Positions 25,640 to 36,009 of a DNA stretch of 64,000 bases are shown one piece after another. Source of the stretch: Pseudomonadaceae bacterium SI-3 (lineage in GTDB: Bacteria; Pseudomonadota; Gammaproteobacteria; Pseudomonadales; Pseudomonadaceae); NCBI GenBank assembly GCA_004010935.1, contig CP026511.1, positions 4,030,001 through 4,094,000 of the forward strand. Reading direction: 5' to 3'. The notes below the pieces were generated by a model, which saw only the letters and a list, made by a program, of their open reading frames with translations, did not search any database and was not told where the DNA came from. Both the position numbers and the translations under genes were made by a program. The number at the start of each line of letters is the position of its first letter. The stretch's first letter is position 1.

Positions 25640-27580
25640 TCAGGTCAGCTCTACCGGTAGCAATACCTGGAAGCGGCTGCCGCGACCCGGTTCGGATTGG
25701 CAGGAGACCGTTCCGCCCTGCAACTCAACCAGCTGTTTGCATAGAGACAGGCCGATTCCCAGCCCACCGTACTGGCGAGTCATGCTGCCATCGAGTTGAC
25801 GGAAATACTCGAACAGCGAGTCATCGACCGGCGCGTCGAACCCCACTCCGGTATCGATCACCGTTACATCCAGCATGTAACCGGGCGCGGTCTCGTATCC
25901 GTTGACCGAAAGCGTGACGCCCCCGCGCAAGGTGAACTTGATGGCGTTGTCGAGCAGGTAGCCCAGGCTCTGTTTCAGCTTGCCGCCGTCGCCAGCCAGT
26001 ATTTCCGGTAGCTGACCATCGAGTTCGAGATCGAAGCTCAACCCGCGCGTTGCAGCCCGCGCGCCGTATTCCGCATAAAGCTCATCGGCCAACAGCCGCA
26101 AGCTGAACGGCGCATTGCGCACCCGCAACTTGCCCGCCTGCAGTTCAGTCAAGGCAAGGATGTCGTTGACCAGCTGCATCATGTCGCGTGCCGACCCGCT
26201 TGCGATGCGCTGGTACTGCTCAAGCTCGCCACTCAGCTCCAGAGTGCGCATCAGGTCGAGACTGCCGATCACGCCGTGCATCGGAGTTCGTAATTCGTGG
26301 GTGACGTTGGCGAGGAACTGATCCTTGAGACGGTTGCTCTCGGCCAGTTCGCGGTTCATGGCTTCGAGTTTACGCCCGGTATCCATGAGCACCTGGGCAC
26401 GCTCTTCCTTCATCATGTTGATCCGGTCGGCCAGGGCCAAGGACAACAGCGCCACCTCGAGCGCCGAGCCGATCTGGCCGGCATACATGGTGATGAAGTT
26501 ATGCGGCAGGTAACCCAGGACCATCAGCGTGTTGATCTGCCCGCCAATGAGAAAGGCCGACCAGGCGATCAAGAAATAGCGCGCAACCCGCATCCCTCGA
26601 TGCCAGGCCACAATGGCGGCGACGAAAATAACCAGAATGAACCAGAGTGCAAGGAAGGTCGCCATCCGCAGCGCCAGCGCGTAACTGGAGGTCAGCGATA
26701 CGATCATCGTCACCGCCCCCAGCCCCATCAGCAGCATCAGGGCACGGTCGATCCAGGGGCTGTGCTCGCTGGTATGCAGAAAGCTGCGCGCGAACTGACA
26801 GCCGAACAGACCCGCCGCTCCGATGAGAAATGGCGTCGATGCATTGGCCCACCACGCCCAGTTCGGCCAGAGATACTGAACGCCAAGGCCGTTCACCGAT
26901 ACCTGATATAGGCCGAACGAAGCGATGTAGAGGATGTAATAGAGGTAGCTGCGATCACGGACGCTGAGGTAGATGAACAGGTTGTAGAACAGCATCACCA
27001 GCAACACGCCGTAGATGATCGCCAGCACATAGATGTGCCCGGATTGCTCTTCCAGGTAGGCCACCGGCGACCAAAGGGTGAGCGGGATCTGAATCGAGCC
27101 CTGACTTTCCAACCGCAGGTAGATTCGCTGTGGCTGGTTAGGCGCTAGCTGCAGGTCGAACAGATGATTGCGTTGCCTGATCTGGCGCTCATGGAACGGC
27201 AACGCGTCGCCGCTCTGCTGCGCAAGGCGATAACCACCGAGCCCATCCGGCAGATAAAGGTCGAGATGGTCGAGCGGCGGATACGCCAGCTCCAGCCACC
27301 AGCGGCTGTGTTCGGCTGGCGGCTCGGCACGGTAGTTCAGGTCGATACGCAGCCAGAACGCCGAGCGTGAGTAACCGGCATTGAGCACATCCTCATCGCT
27401 CTCGACGAAGCGCCCCGCGGCATCGAGCGCGACCACGTCTGCGATGGTGGCTTCGCGGCTAGGGTCCTCCAGCACCGACATGACCTGGCCGAGTGGAAGA
27501 CGCTGGGTATTGCTGTTGAGCTCGACGGCACCCGACATCGCTGGCAGCAGGGCGAGCAGTAAAAGAAGAATATGGTGCAT
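25640..27580 (-). CDS. ladS: LadS-like sensor histidine kinase, 7TMR-DISM type, without receiver domain
   Basis: 646 residues. A signal peptide (MHHILLLLLALLPAMSGA) is followed by a periplasmic DISMED2 domain (about 20-175; SAFWLRIDL, RWWLELAYPPLDHLDLYLPD), a seven-helix 7TMR-DISM domain (about 183-385), a short linker, a HisKA domain with His428 (FLANVTHELRTPMHGVI) and an ATPase domain ending RGSRFQVLLPVELT. It diverges from thiD-thiE-hemL, the same order as ladS (PA3974)-thiD-thiE-hemL in P. aeruginosa. P. aeruginosa LadS, which responds to calcium and feeds GacS-Rsm signalling, has a C-terminal receiver; here the protein stops after the ATPase domain, and the 241 bases beyond hold no receiver remnant. 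The start ATG has no good ribosome binding site. Identity by synteny and domains, not by alignment. Confidence 0.78.
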   Translation of the reverse strand: MHHILLLLLALLPAMSGAVELNSNTQRLPLGQVMSVLEDPSREATIADVVALDAAGRFVESDEDVLNAGYSRSAFWLRIDLNYRAEPPAEHSRWWLELAYPPLDHLDLYLPDGLGGYRLAQQSGDALPFHERQIRQRNHLFDLQLAPNQPQRIYLRLESQGSIQIPLTLWSPVAYLEEQSGHIYVLAIIYGVLLVMLFYNLFIYLSVRDRSYLYYILYIASFGLYQVSVNGLGVQYLWPNWAWWANASTPFLIGAAGLFGCQFARSFLHTSEHSPWIDRALMLLMGLGAVTMIVSLTSSYALALRMATFLALWFILVIFVAAIVAWHRGMRVARYFLIAWSAFLIGGQINTLMVLGYLPHNFITMYAGQIGSALEVALLSLALADRINMMKEERAQVLMDTGRKLEAMNRELAESNRLKDQFLANVTHELRTPMHGVIGSLDLMRTLELSGELEQYQRIASGSARDMMQLVNDILALTELQAGKLRVRNAPFSLRLLADELYAEYGARAATRGLSFDLELDGQLPEILAGDGGKLKQSLGYLLDNAIKFTLRGGVTLSVNGYETAPGYMLDVTVIDTGVGFDAPVDDSLFEYFRQLDGSMTRQYGGLGIGLSLCKQLVELQGGTVSCQSEPGRGSRFQVLLPVELT

Positions 27581-27846
27581 GGGGAGGCAATCCGTCGAGC
27601 TGCGCCAGAAGAACCCCCCGTTCTCCCGAATACACACAGCCGAAGCTAAGTGCTGGCACTTTAACATGGTTCTGGCGCCACAGAATCGACGCCATGCGTG
27701 CCACCGGACGGACGTACGCGGTGGCAACCGCGAGCGTGCCGGCGCGAGCTGCCCGGGAGGATTGGTGATAAGCTCGCACGCCATGAAAATCCGGCTGCGC
27801 CTAGCCTCGGCCGGACCCACCACACCATGACTCGGGGAACCCATCG

Positions 27847-28641
27847 ATGTCCGGCCATTGCTCCCGCCCTGTCGTTCTTTGCCTTTCCGGCCACGACCCG
27901 AGTGGCGGTGCTGGGCTACAAGCCGACATCGAAGCGCTGATCGCCCAGGGCTGTCATGCCGCCCCGGCGGTCACTGCACTGACCGTTCAGGACACCGTCA
28001 ACGTCACCGACTTTCGCGTGCTCGATCGCGAATGGGTGCTGGCTCAGGCTGACGCCGTCATAGCCGACTTGCCAGTAGCCGCAGTCAAACTGGGCATGCT
28101 CGGCTCGATTGAGATGGTCGATACCGTATTGGAAATCATGCAGAAGCTGCCTGGCATCCCTCTGGTCTGTGATCCGGTGCTGCGCGCCGGCGGCGGCGGC
28201 GCGCTGGGCAAGGACGAAGTCGGCTACGCCATGCGCGAACGACTGTTTCCTGTGTCCACCATTGCCACCCCGAACCTGCCTGAAGCACGGATTCTTGCCG
28301 AGCTTCCGGAAGGCAGCGCCGATGAATGCGCGGAAAAGCTGTTGCCCTTCATCCGTCACCTGCTGATCACCGGAGGCCATGGCGACGAGACCGAAGTCCA
28401 CAACCGACTCTACTCGCGTGATGGCAGCCGCTACGATTTCAGCTGCCAGCGCCTGCCCGGCAGCTATCACGGGTCCGGCTGCACCCTGGCCAGTGCGTTA
28501 TCCGGAAGGCTGGCGCTGGGCGAGGACCTGGCCAGCGCGGTGAAATCCGCCCTCGATTACACCTGGCGCACGCTGCGTGACGCCGAAGCACCAGGCCGTG
28601 GCCAATATATTCCACGACGCCTGCCGCTGGATCTGGCCTGA
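27847..28641 (+). CDS. thiD: Hydroxymethylpyrimidine/phosphomethylpyrimidine kinase
   Basis: 264-residue ribokinase-family enzyme that phosphorylates HMP and HMP-phosphate to HMP-diphosphate for thiamine synthesis. Signatures: [18 protein letters not shown] at the N-terminus, [30 protein letters not shown] and the anion hole/catalytic base region [14 protein letters not shown]. It precedes thiE by 13 bases, forming a two-gene thiamine unit. No TPP riboswitch-like leader was recognised in the short upstream region. Confidence 0.95.
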   Translation: MSGHCSRPVVLCLSGHDPSGGAGLQADIEALIAQGCHAAPAVTALTVQDTVNVTDFRVLDREWVLAQADAVIADLPVAAVKLGMLGSIEMVDTVLEIMQKLPGIPLVCDPVLRAGGGGALGKDEVGYAMRERLFPVSTIATPNLPEARILAELPEGSADECAEKLLPFIRHLLITGGHGDETEVHNRLYSRDGSRYDFSCQRLPGSYHGSGCTLASALSGRLALGEDLASAVKSALDYTWRTLRDAEAPGRGQYIPRRLPLDLA

Positions 28642-28654
28642 CCGGAGCGCTGCC

Positions 28655-29293
28655 ATGAAAGACACCAAACTGCGCGGGCTCTACGCGATCACAGACAGCA
28701 AACTCCTGGCCGACGGGCGGCTGCTGCCCTATGCCGATGCGGCGCTCAAAGGCGGTGCTCGGCTGCTGCAATACCGCGACAAGTCCGAGGATGACAGACG
28801 GCGCCTGCGCGAGGCCGAGGCCTTGCGCGAACTTTGCGATCGTCACGGCGCCCAGTTGATCATCAACGATGATGCCGAGCTTGCCGCCCGCCTGGGCGTC
28901 GGCCTGCATCTCGGCCAGGAAGACGGTTCGCTCTCAGTGGCCCGCGCCCTGCTCGGCCGCAAGGCCATCATTGGAGCGACCTGTCATGCGCGCCTGGATC
29001 TGGCCGAGCAGGCCATCCGTGAGGGCGCCAGCTATATCGCGTTCGGCCGGTTCTTCGACTCCAACACCAAGCCCGGCGCGCCCTCGGCAACGCCTGAGCT
29101 GCTGGCAGAGGCGCGACAGCGGTTCAGCGTGCCGATCACCGCGATTGGCGGCGTGACGCTGGACAATGCGCCAGGCCTGATCGCCAAGGGCGCCAGTCTG
29201 ATCGCCGTCGTCCACGCCTTGTTCGCTGCCGAGTCAGCGGACGAGGTCGAACGCCGCGCGCAGGCCTTCAGCGAACTCTTCGCTATTAATTGA
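28655..29293 (+). CDS. thiE: Thiamine-phosphate synthase
   Basis: 212-residue TIM-barrel enzyme joining HMP-diphosphate and thiazole phosphate to thiamine phosphate. Diagnostic segments: [65 protein letters not shown] and [13 protein letters not shown] 28655 gives [15 protein letters not shown]; an open extension to 28577 overlaps thiD and is discarded. Next gene hemL begins 60 bases later with its own GAGAGAGG site. Confidence 0.96.
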   Translation: MKDTKLRGLYAITDSKLLADGRLLPYADAALKGGARLLQYRDKSEDDRRRLREAEALRELCDRHGAQLIINDDAELAARLGVGLHLGQEDGSLSVARALLGRKAIIGATCHARLDLAEQAIREGASYIAFGRFFDSNTKPGAPSATPELLAEARQRFSVPITAIGGVTLDNAPGLIAKGASLIAVVHALFAAESADEVERRAQAFSELFAIN

Positions 29294-29353
29294 ACACGGT
29301 ACGGCTCCAGCCGCCGTGCTCCTCAAACCTATTCCTGTATCGAGAGAGGCACT

Positions 29354-30637
29354 ATGTCCCGTTCCGAAACCCTCTTCGCAAGTGCTCAGAACCGAATTCC
29401 AGGCGGCGTGAACTCACCGGTACGCGCCTTCCGCAGCGTTGGCGGCACGCCGTTATTCTTCAAGCACGCCGAAGGCGCCTATGTCACCGATGAAGACGAC
29501 AAGCGCTACGTAGATTACGTCGGTTCCTGGGGCCCGATGATTCTGGGGCACAGCCATCCTGACGTACTCGACGCGGTCCGCAATCAGCTGCAACACGGAT
29601 TGTCCTACGGCGCGCCGACCGCCATGGAAACCGAAATGGCCGAGCTGGTCTGCAGTCTGGTGCCATCCATGGAAATGATGCGCATGGTCAGCTCCGGCAC
29701 CGAGGCGACCATGAGTGCAATCCGTCTAGCCCGTGGCTACACCGGACGCGACAGCATCATCAAGTTCGAAGGCTGCTACCACGGCCACTCCGACAGCCTG
29801 CTGGTGAAGGCAGGCTCAGGTGCCCTGACCCAAGGCGTTCCCAGTTCTGCGGGGGTACCGGCAGCATTCGCCAAGCACACCCTGACGCTGCCGTTCAACG
29901 ACCTGGCCGCTGTCGAACAGATGCTCGCCGAAGTGGGCAGCGAAGTGGCCTGCATCATCGTCGAGCCGGTCGCAGGAAACATGAACTGCGTACCGCCTGC
30001 GCCCGGTTATCTACAGGGGCTGCGCGAGCAGTGCGACAAGCACGGCGTAGTGCTTATCTTCGATGAAGTGATGACCGGCTTCCGCGTCGCCCTCGGCGGC
30101 GCTCAGGCCCATTACGGCGTCACCCCGGACCTGACCACCTTCGGCAAGATCATTGGCGGCGGCATGCCGGTCGGCTGTTTCGGCGGCAAGCGCGCCATCA
30201 TGGAGCGCATCGCACCGCTGGGCCCGGTTTATCAGGCCGGCACCCTGTCAGGTAACCCGTTGGCGATGGCGGCCGGCTTGACGACGCTGAAGCTGATCAA
30301 ACGCCCCGGTTTTCATGAGGAGCTCACCGCTTACACCACGCGCATGCTGCAGGGCCTGAAAGAGCGGGCTGAAGCCGCCGGCATCCCGTTCGTCACCACC
30401 CAGGTGGGCGGCATGTTCGGTCTGTATTTCAGCGAAGCGGACAACATCGTCACGTTCGACGACGTAATGACCAGCGACGCCGAGCGCTTCAAACGTTTCT
30501 TCCATCTGATGCTTGAGGGCGGCGTGTACCTGGCGCCCAGCGCGTTCGAAGCCGGCTTCACCTCCATCGCTCATGGCGACAAGGAGCTGCAGATCACCCT
30601 GGATGCCGCCGAGCACGCCTTCGCTCAGCTGAAATGA
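29354..30637 (+). CDS. hemL: Glutamate-1-semialdehyde 2,1-aminomutase
   Basis: 427-residue PLP enzyme making 5-aminolevulinate for haem, sirohaem and other tetrapyrroles. PLP Lys265 is in [13 protein letters not shown], the same number as in E. coli. Other family blocks: [49 protein letters not shown] and [12 protein letters not shown]. Full length. Its stop codon overlaps the start of a membrane protein gene (ATGA), so the two are translated together. Confidence 0.97.
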   Translation: MSRSETLFASAQNRIPGGVNSPVRAFRSVGGTPLFFKHAEGAYVTDEDDKRYVDYVGSWGPMILGHSHPDVLDAVRNQLQHGLSYGAPTAMETEMAELVCSLVPSMEMMRMVSSGTEATMSAIRLARGYTGRDSIIKFEGCYHGHSDSLLVKAGSGALTQGVPSSAGVPAAFAKHTLTLPFNDLAAVEQMLAEVGSEVACIIVEPVAGNMNCVPPAPGYLQGLREQCDKHGVVLIFDEVMTGFRVALGGAQAHYGVTPDLTTFGKIIGGGMPVGCFGGKRAIMERIAPLGPVYQAGTLSGNPLAMAAGLTTLKLIKRPGFHEELTAYTTRMLQGLKERAEAAGIPFVTTQVGGMFGLYFSEADNIVTFDDVMTSDAERFKRFFHLMLEGGVYLAPSAFEAGFTSIAHGDKELQITLDAAEHAFAQLK

Positions 30638-31272
30638 ACCTGATCCCCGACCTACTACAAGCCGTGCTGCTGACCCTGACGGGGTTGGCGAGCGCCATCT
30701 GGATCGGCAGCGCCCGGCGCGGCTACGGCGAGCCGGATCAACCAGCTCTGTTCTCGGCACTGCTTGCGTTCAGTCTGGCGGCCGGGACAGGTGCATGCGC
30801 GACGGCACGCCTAGCGTTAGGTGCTGATACGCTCGAAGCGGAACGCTGGCTGCTGCAGGCAACCTTGCTGCTTGGCTTGCCGCTCGTCGGCGTGGTCGCG
30901 CTGACTCTGTCGCGCAAATGGATATGGAGCCGTCCCACCTGGGGCCGTGTAGTGATTGGGTTATGTGCGTTTTTTGAACTGGCCAGGCAGCTGGGCTGGA
31001 GCGCGCCATATGCGCTTTCGCTGGGTTTGCTGAGCGCTCTTCTGGTGGCTTATGCAGGCTTGCTGCAATGGCCTGCACGCCTGCAGGCCGCGGCGGGGTT
31101 GGCTGGCAGCGTTTTGCTCATGGCTCTGCTCCCCTGGGGTGGGCTGCTGCTCAGCTCCAACCCGCTGCAGGCCTATCAGCAGCTGTGGCTGGCACTGGCC
31201 ATTCCGATCATCGCCTGGCTATTGCTCCATCTACCCGGGAATATGCGAGAAGAAAGCCCTGCGCCCACATAA
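30634..31272 (+). CDS. Conserved membrane protein of unknown function coupled to hemL
   Basis: 212 residues with about seven hydrophobic helices, for example [40 protein letters not shown] and [19 protein letters not shown]. There is no recognised domain, motif or charged cluster that suggests a mechanism. The ATG is embedded in the hemL stop codon. P. aeruginosa has an uncharacterised gene in the same position after hemL. A role connected to tetrapyrrole or membrane-protein maturation is possible only by association. Confidence 0.75.
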   Translation: MNLIPDLLQAVLLTLTGLASAIWIGSARRGYGEPDQPALFSALLAFSLAAGTGACATARLALGADTLEAERWLLQATLLLGLPLVGVVALTLSRKWIWSRPTWGRVVIGLCAFFELARQLGWSAPYALSLGLLSALLVAYAGLLQWPARLQAAAGLAGSVLLMALLPWGGLLLSSNPLQAYQQLWLALAIPIIAWLLLHLPGNMREESPAPT

Positions 31273-31395
31273 AAAGCCGCAAGCCTGCCGTTAAAGCCTT
31301 TGTAAGCAGGCCACCGCTTATCCATAATGTGACAGTCGGCTCGTTTCACGCCGAACCTTTCAGTCACCGCCCTGATCTTCGAGGCGCCTTGATTC

Positions 31396-31920
31396 ATGAC
31401 TTGCACCGGTCGCAGCCTCACTCTTGGCTGCCTGCTGCTACTCACTCCCCTGCTGGGCATGGCGGGCGGCAACTCGCTGCTGATCCCTGCCACTTCCCGC
31501 TGCGCGCTCAACACCGTCCCGGAAGCGATGAACGAAGCGCTGCGCGCCTGCGAACACGCCGCCAATGGGGGTGACCTGCAGGCGGCCTATGAGCTCGGTG
31601 ACTATTACTACAACGGCCGGCGCGTTCCACGTGACCTGGCTAAAGCGCTGCACTGGTTCGAGCAGGCCTCACTGAAGGGACACGCATTGGCCCAGCATCG
31701 ACTCGGCGTGATGTTCTTTCGCGGTGAAGGGGTGCCCGCCAACAACGTCCAGGCTTACGTTGTGTTGAAGATGTCGGCGGTCAATGGCGAAGAAGAGGCG
31801 CTGGATACCGCCGATCGTGTCTCGGCGCAGATGGGACGTGAGGAGCACGAAATCGCGACTCAGGTTCTCGGGCAGATCTTTCGCGACTATCTGATGGACC
31901 TGCAGACGGCAGGCGAATAG
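31396..31920 (+). CDS. Exported Sel1/TPR-like repeat protein
   Basis: 174 residues. A signal peptide (LGCLLLLTPLLGMAGG) is followed by two to three Sel1-like repeats: ALRACEHAANGGDLQAAYEL, ALHWFEQASLKGHALAQHRL and VMFFRGEGVPANNVQAYVVL. Sel1 repeats are alpha-helical protein-binding modules. Small single-domain exported versions are common in pseudomonads and largely unassigned. Starts at ATG 31396, 123 bases after the membrane protein. Confidence 0.8.
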   Translation: MTCTGRSLTLGCLLLLTPLLGMAGGNSLLIPATSRCALNTVPEAMNEALRACEHAANGGDLQAAYELGDYYYNGRRVPRDLAKALHWFEQASLKGHALAQHRLGVMFFRGEGVPANNVQAYVVLKMSAVNGEEEALDTADRVSAQMGREEHEIATQVLGQIFRDYLMDLQTAGE

Positions 31921-32044
31921 TAAGCTGCCAGCGAATGCGAGTTCCGACTGGCCTCAATGTCACCAAACCCGCCTGTTTTCCCTTGCGACTCATGGCTTGA
32001 GGCGGACCTTTGCGCTTGCGCTTTTATCGCCCACGCCCTGGTCG

Positions 32045-32050
32045 TATAAT
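32045..32050 (+). promoter_or_regulatory. Probable -10 box upstream of miaB
   Basis: A perfect TATAAT at 32045-32050, 36 bases before the miaB ATG. A -35 element at 17-bp spacing would be TTTTAT (about 32022-32027), which is weak. Confidence 0.45.
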
Positions 32051-32085
32051 CGCCGGTCATTTTTTGCACAACGCCGGCCCGTAAC

Positions 32086-33426
32086 ATGACCCGCAAGCTC
32101 TATATCGAAACCCACGGTTGCCAGATGAACGAGTACGACAGCTCGCGCATGGTTGACCTGCTGGGTGAGCAGCAACCTCTCGAGATCACTTCAAATCCGG
32201 CGGAAGCCGATGTGATCCTGCTCAACACCTGCTCGATTCGTGAAAAGGCTCAGGAGAAGGTGTTCTCGCAACTCGGCCGCTGGCGGGAGCTCAAGCTTGA
32301 AAACCCGCAGTTGGTGATCGGTGTCGGCGGCTGCGTTGCTAGCCAGGAAGGCGCGGCGATCCGTGACCGGGCGCCCTATGTCGATGTGGTCTTCGGCCCG
32401 CAGACGCTGCACCGGCTACCCGAAATGATCGATGCAGCGCGCACGACGAAGAAACCGCAGGTCGACATTTCGTTTCCCGAGATCGAGAAATTTGACCGCT
32501 TGCCCGAGCCGCGCGTCGACGGCCCGACCGCGTTCGTCTCGGTCATGGAAGGCTGCAGCAAATACTGCACGTTCTGCGTGGTGCCTTACACCCGTGGCGA
32601 AGAAGTCAGCCGTCCGTTCGACGATGTGCTTGCCGAAGTCATTCACCTGGCCGAAAACGGCGTTCGAGAAGTCACATTGCTCGGACAGAACGTCAACGGC
32701 TACCGCGGTGCCACCCATGACGGCCGCACCGCCGATCTGGCCGAACTGATCCGCGTGGTCGCGGCAGTCGATGGCATCGACCGCATCCGCTACACCACCA
32801 GCCACCCATTGGAATTCTCCGATGCGCTGATCCAGGCTCACGCCGAAGTGCCGGAGCTGGTGAAGTATCTGCATCTGCCGGTTCAGTCGGGTTCGGATCG
32901 AGTGCTGGCCGGGATGAAGCGCAACCACACCGCGCTCGAATACAAGTCACGCATCCGCAAGCTCAAGGCCGCCGTACCGGACATCCTGATCAGTTCTGAC
33001 TTCATCGTTGGCTTCCCAGGCGAAACCGAGAAGGACTTCGAGCAGACCATGAAGTTGATCGAGGACGTTGGTTTCGACTTCTCCTACTCCTTTGTCTACA
33101 GCTCGCGGCCGGGCACGCCAGCAGCGGATCTGGTCGACGAAACCCCAGACGACGTGAAGAAGCAGCGCCTGTCGATCCTGCAACAGCGGATCAACCAACA
33201 GGGCTTCGAGAACAGCCGACGGATGGCGGGCACGCAGCAGCGCATTCTCGTCACGGACTACTCTAAGAAAGACCCAGGCATGCTACAGGGTCGTACCGAG
33301 CACAACCGGATCGTCAATTTCCGTTGCGACAATCCGCGGTTAATCGGACAGTTTGTCGACGTGCACATTGACGAAGCGCTGCCGCACTCGTTGCGCGGCA
33401 CGCTGCTGGAGCCGGTCGTTAGCTGA
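32086..33426 (+). CDS. miaB: tRNA-2-methylthio-N6-dimethylallyladenosine synthase
   Basis: 446-residue radical-SAM methylthiotransferase that adds the 2-methylthio group to i6A37 of tRNAs reading U-starting codons. The N-terminal UPF0004 domain has its iron-sulphur cysteines in [21 protein letters not shown] and GGCVASQEG. The radical-SAM motif is [17 protein letters not shown]-terminal TRAM domain follows ([20 protein letters not shown]...). Full length; heads the conserved miaB-ybeZ-ybeY-ybeX-lnt cluster. Confidence 0.97.
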   Translation: MTRKLYIETHGCQMNEYDSSRMVDLLGEQQPLEITSNPAEADVILLNTCSIREKAQEKVFSQLGRWRELKLENPQLVIGVGGCVASQEGAAIRDRAPYVDVVFGPQTLHRLPEMIDAARTTKKPQVDISFPEIEKFDRLPEPRVDGPTAFVSVMEGCSKYCTFCVVPYTRGEEVSRPFDDVLAEVIHLAENGVREVTLLGQNVNGYRGATHDGRTADLAELIRVVAAVDGIDRIRYTTSHPLEFSDALIQAHAEVPELVKYLHLPVQSGSDRVLAGMKRNHTALEYKSRIRKLKAAVPDILISSDFIVGFPGETEKDFEQTMKLIEDVGFDFSYSFVYSSRPGTPAADLVDETPDDVKKQRLSILQQRINQQGFENSRRMAGTQQRILVTDYSKKDPGMLQGRTEHNRIVNFRCDNPRLIGQFVDVHIDEALPHSLRGTLLEPVVS

Positions 33427-33570
33427 GCACCGCGTTACTGCGGCCGATAGCCGAATGAGCTGCAGCCGCAGTAACACAACGGCTCGCCACGACCGGCATG
33501 CCGCTGCTTTTTTCTTCACGCGGCGCTATTCTCCTCCCATCTTTTTGCAAAGCAGGTCAACTAAAAGCCC

Positions 33571-34578
33571 TTGAACGCCCCCACAGAACCTCATCGTTTT
33601 ACCCTCGAACCCTTTGAAGCCAATCGCTTTGCCAATCTCTGCGGTCAGTTCGACGAGCATCTGCGCCTCATCGAACAGCGCCTGGATCTGGAAATCCGCA
33701 ACCGTGGCAACCAATTCGAGTTGGTCGGCCCGAGTGATGTGGCCCAAGCGGCAGAGCATCTCCTGCGACGCCTGTATCGCGAGACCAAGAGCATTGAGCT
33801 CTCGCCAGACACGGTTCATTTGTTTCTGCAGGAGTCGGCAATGGAAGAGTTGAACAACTCGTCCACGACGCCGAACATTTCGTTGCGCACCCGCAAAGGC
33901 AACATCCGTCCACGCGGCGTCAATCAGCAGCGCTACGTGCAGTCGATCCTCGACAACGACATCAACTTCGGTATCGGCCCGGCCGGCACGGGCAAGACTT
34001 ATCTGGCAGTCGCCTGCGCCGTCGATGCACTGGAGCGCGAGCAGATTCGCCGCATCCTGCTGGTTCGTCCGGCAGTCGAGGCCGGTGAAAAGCTCGGTTT
34101 CCTGCCCGGCGATCTGGCCCAGAAGATCGACCCTTACTTGCGCCCCTTGTATGACGCGCTCTACGAAATGCTCGGTTTCGAGCAGGTCGCTAAACTGATC
34201 GAGAAGCAGGTCATCGAGATCGCACCGCTGGCCTACATGCGTGGGCGCACGCTGAACAACAGCTTCATCATCCTCGATGAGAGCCAGAACACCACCCTCG
34301 AGCAGATGAAGATGTTTCTGACCCGCATCGGCTTCGGCTCGACAGCGGTGATCACCGGCGATATCACGCAGGTCGACCTGCCACGTGGCACCAAGAGCGG
34401 TCTGGCCCACGTGATCGAAGTCCTGAAGGACGTCAACGGCATCAGCTTCACGCATTTCAAACCCAAGGACGTGGTACGCCATCCGCTAGTACAGCGAATT
34501 GTCGAAGCCTACGAGGCATTCGAGGGCGATCAGACGCAGAACGGCAATCGCACGCTTCAGGAACATGGACGTGATTGA
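33571..34578 (+). CDS. ybeZ: PhoH-family ATPase YbeZ
   Basis: 335 residues with a P-loop [19 protein letters not shown] and Walker B region [11 protein letters not shown], followed by [15 protein letters not shown]. This is the PhoH-like/YbeZ ATPase, implicated with YbeY in RNA processing. The start is a TTG at 33571 ([20 protein letters not shown]), which matches the N-terminus seen in pseudomonad homologues; no strong ribosome binding site is visible. It overlaps ybeY by 14 bases. Confidence 0.93.
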   Translation: MNAPTEPHRFTLEPFEANRFANLCGQFDEHLRLIEQRLDLEIRNRGNQFELVGPSDVAQAAEHLLRRLYRETKSIELSPDTVHLFLQESAMEELNNSSTTPNISLRTRKGNIRPRGVNQQRYVQSILDNDINFGIGPAGTGKTYLAVACAVDALEREQIRRILLVRPAVEAGEKLGFLPGDLAQKIDPYLRPLYDALYEMLGFEQVAKLIEKQVIEIAPLAYMRGRTLNNSFIILDESQNTTLEQMKMFLTRIGFGSTAVITGDITQVDLPRGTKSGLAHVIEVLKDVNGISFTHFKPKDVVRHPLVQRIVEAYEAFEGDQTQNGNRTLQEHGRD

Positions 34579-35023
34579 GCTCGACCTGCAATGCGAAAGC
34601 CAGGGAGCCATCCCGTCCGAAGCGGACCTGCGCCGCTGGTGCGAGCTGGGGCTGCGCCAGCGCACGGCCGACTCCGAGCTGACCATCCGCCTGGTGGACG
34701 AACCCGAAGGCCGCGAGCTGAACCGGACATGGCGACAGAAGGATTACGCCACCAACGTGCTGTCCTTTCCGGCCGAAGTGCCAGACGGATTGCTGGACAT
34801 TCCGCTGCTGGGCGATCTGGTGATCTGCGTACCGGTGCTTGAGCAGGAGGCGGTAGAACAAGGCAAGACACTGCAGGCGCACTGGGCGCATCTGGTCATC
34901 CATGGCTGTCTGCACCTGCTCGGCTACGATCATATCGATGACGACGAAGCCGAGGAAATGGAGAGCATCGAGCGTCAACTGTTGGCGGAGCTGGGTCACA
35001 CCGATCCTTACGCCGACGAATAG
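34565..35023 (+). CDS. ybeY: Endoribonuclease YbeY
   Basis: 152-residue single-strand endoribonuclease and rRNA maturation factor. The zinc site HxxxHxxxxxH is [11 protein letters not shown], preceded by the family block [21 protein letters not shown] 34565 lies inside the end of ybeZ, in a different frame, so translation is probably coupled. The frame is open upstream to 34499 but that part does not resemble YbeY. Confidence 0.96.
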   Translation: MDVIELDLQCESQGAIPSEADLRRWCELGLRQRTADSELTIRLVDEPEGRELNRTWRQKDYATNVLSFPAEVPDGLLDIPLLGDLVICVPVLEQEAVEQGKTLQAHWAHLVIHGCLHLLGYDHIDDDEAEEMESIERQLLAELGHTDPYADE

Positions 35024-35062
35024 CCCGCTACGGGCAACTGCAAGGACCATTGAGTCAAAGAC

Positions 35063-35911
35063 ATGAGCGAAGACCGATCGAGCAACGGGCAGAAGTCCTG
35101 GTTTGGGAAAATCAGCCAGGCTTTTGCCCATGAGCCGAAAAATCGTGAGGAGCTGCTGGAAGTATTGCGCGGCGCTCACCAGAACAAACTACTCGACAAC
35201 GAAGCCCTGGCGATTGTCGAAGGCGCCATCCAGGTCGCCGACCTGCAGGTGCGCGACATCATGGTGCCGCGCTCGCAGGTAATGAGCATCAGGGCCGACC
35301 AGTCGCCGAAGGAGTTTCTCCCCGCGATCATTTCTGCAGCGCACTCGCGCTATCCGGTAGTGGGCGACAGCCTCGACGAAGTTATCGGCGTGCTGCTGGC
35401 CAAGGACTTGCTACCGCTGATCCTGCAAAACGATCAGCAGAATTTCGACATCAAGGACCTGCTGCGCCCCGCCACCTTCGTGCCCGAATCCAAACGCCTC
35501 AACGTGCTGCTGCGCGAGTTCCGCGCCAATCACAGTCATATGGCGATCGTCATCGACGAATACGGCGGTGTCGCCGGACTGGTGACCATCGAAGACGTAC
35601 TCGAACAGATTGTTGGTGATATCGAGGACGAGCACGACATCGAAGAAGACAGCTACATCCGGCCACTGCCCAGCGGCGACTTCCTGGTCAAGGCGCTGAC
35701 ACCGATCGACAGCTTCAACGAGTTCTTCCAGAGCGAATTTCCGGATGAAGAATTCGATACTGTTGCTGGCCTGGTGATGAGCACCTTCGGCCATCTGCCC
35801 AAGCGTAACGAGGTGACTGAGATAAATGGCTTCCGCTTCCGCGTGCTGAACGCCGACAGTCGCCGCGTGCATATGCTGCGCCTGACCCGTACCGAAGCTG
35901 AAAGCCGCTAG
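35063..35911 (+). CDS. ybeX: HlyC/CorC family CBS-domain protein YbeX
   Basis: 282 residues. Two CBS domains at about residues 65-190 (VRDIMVPRSQVMSIRADQSP, SRYPVVGDSLDEVIGVL, HMAIVIDEYGGVAGLVTIED) are followed by a CorC_HlyC C-terminal domain (SGDFLVKALTPIDSFNEFF...). It has no membrane segment. Historically named corC for magnesium and cobalt efflux; recent work on YbeX ties it to ribosome and magnesium homeostasis. Conserved position between ybeY and lnt. Confidence 0.93.
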   Translation: MSEDRSSNGQKSWFGKISQAFAHEPKNREELLEVLRGAHQNKLLDNEALAIVEGAIQVADLQVRDIMVPRSQVMSIRADQSPKEFLPAIISAAHSRYPVVGDSLDEVIGVLLAKDLLPLILQNDQQNFDIKDLLRPATFVPESKRLNVLLREFRANHSHMAIVIDEYGGVAGLVTIEDVLEQIVGDIEDEHDIEEDSYIRPLPSGDFLVKALTPIDSFNEFFQSEFPDEEFDTVAGLVMSTFGHLPKRNEVTEINGFRFRVLNADSRRVHMLRLTRTEAESR

Positions 35912-36009
35912 CGTTCTGCGGGGCGCTGTTGCACTGGCTTAGATAGATCCTTTTAGCATTCACCCGCCGCGCACCCTCCATGCTCGCGGCGGTTACCCAA
36001 GGAACATCC

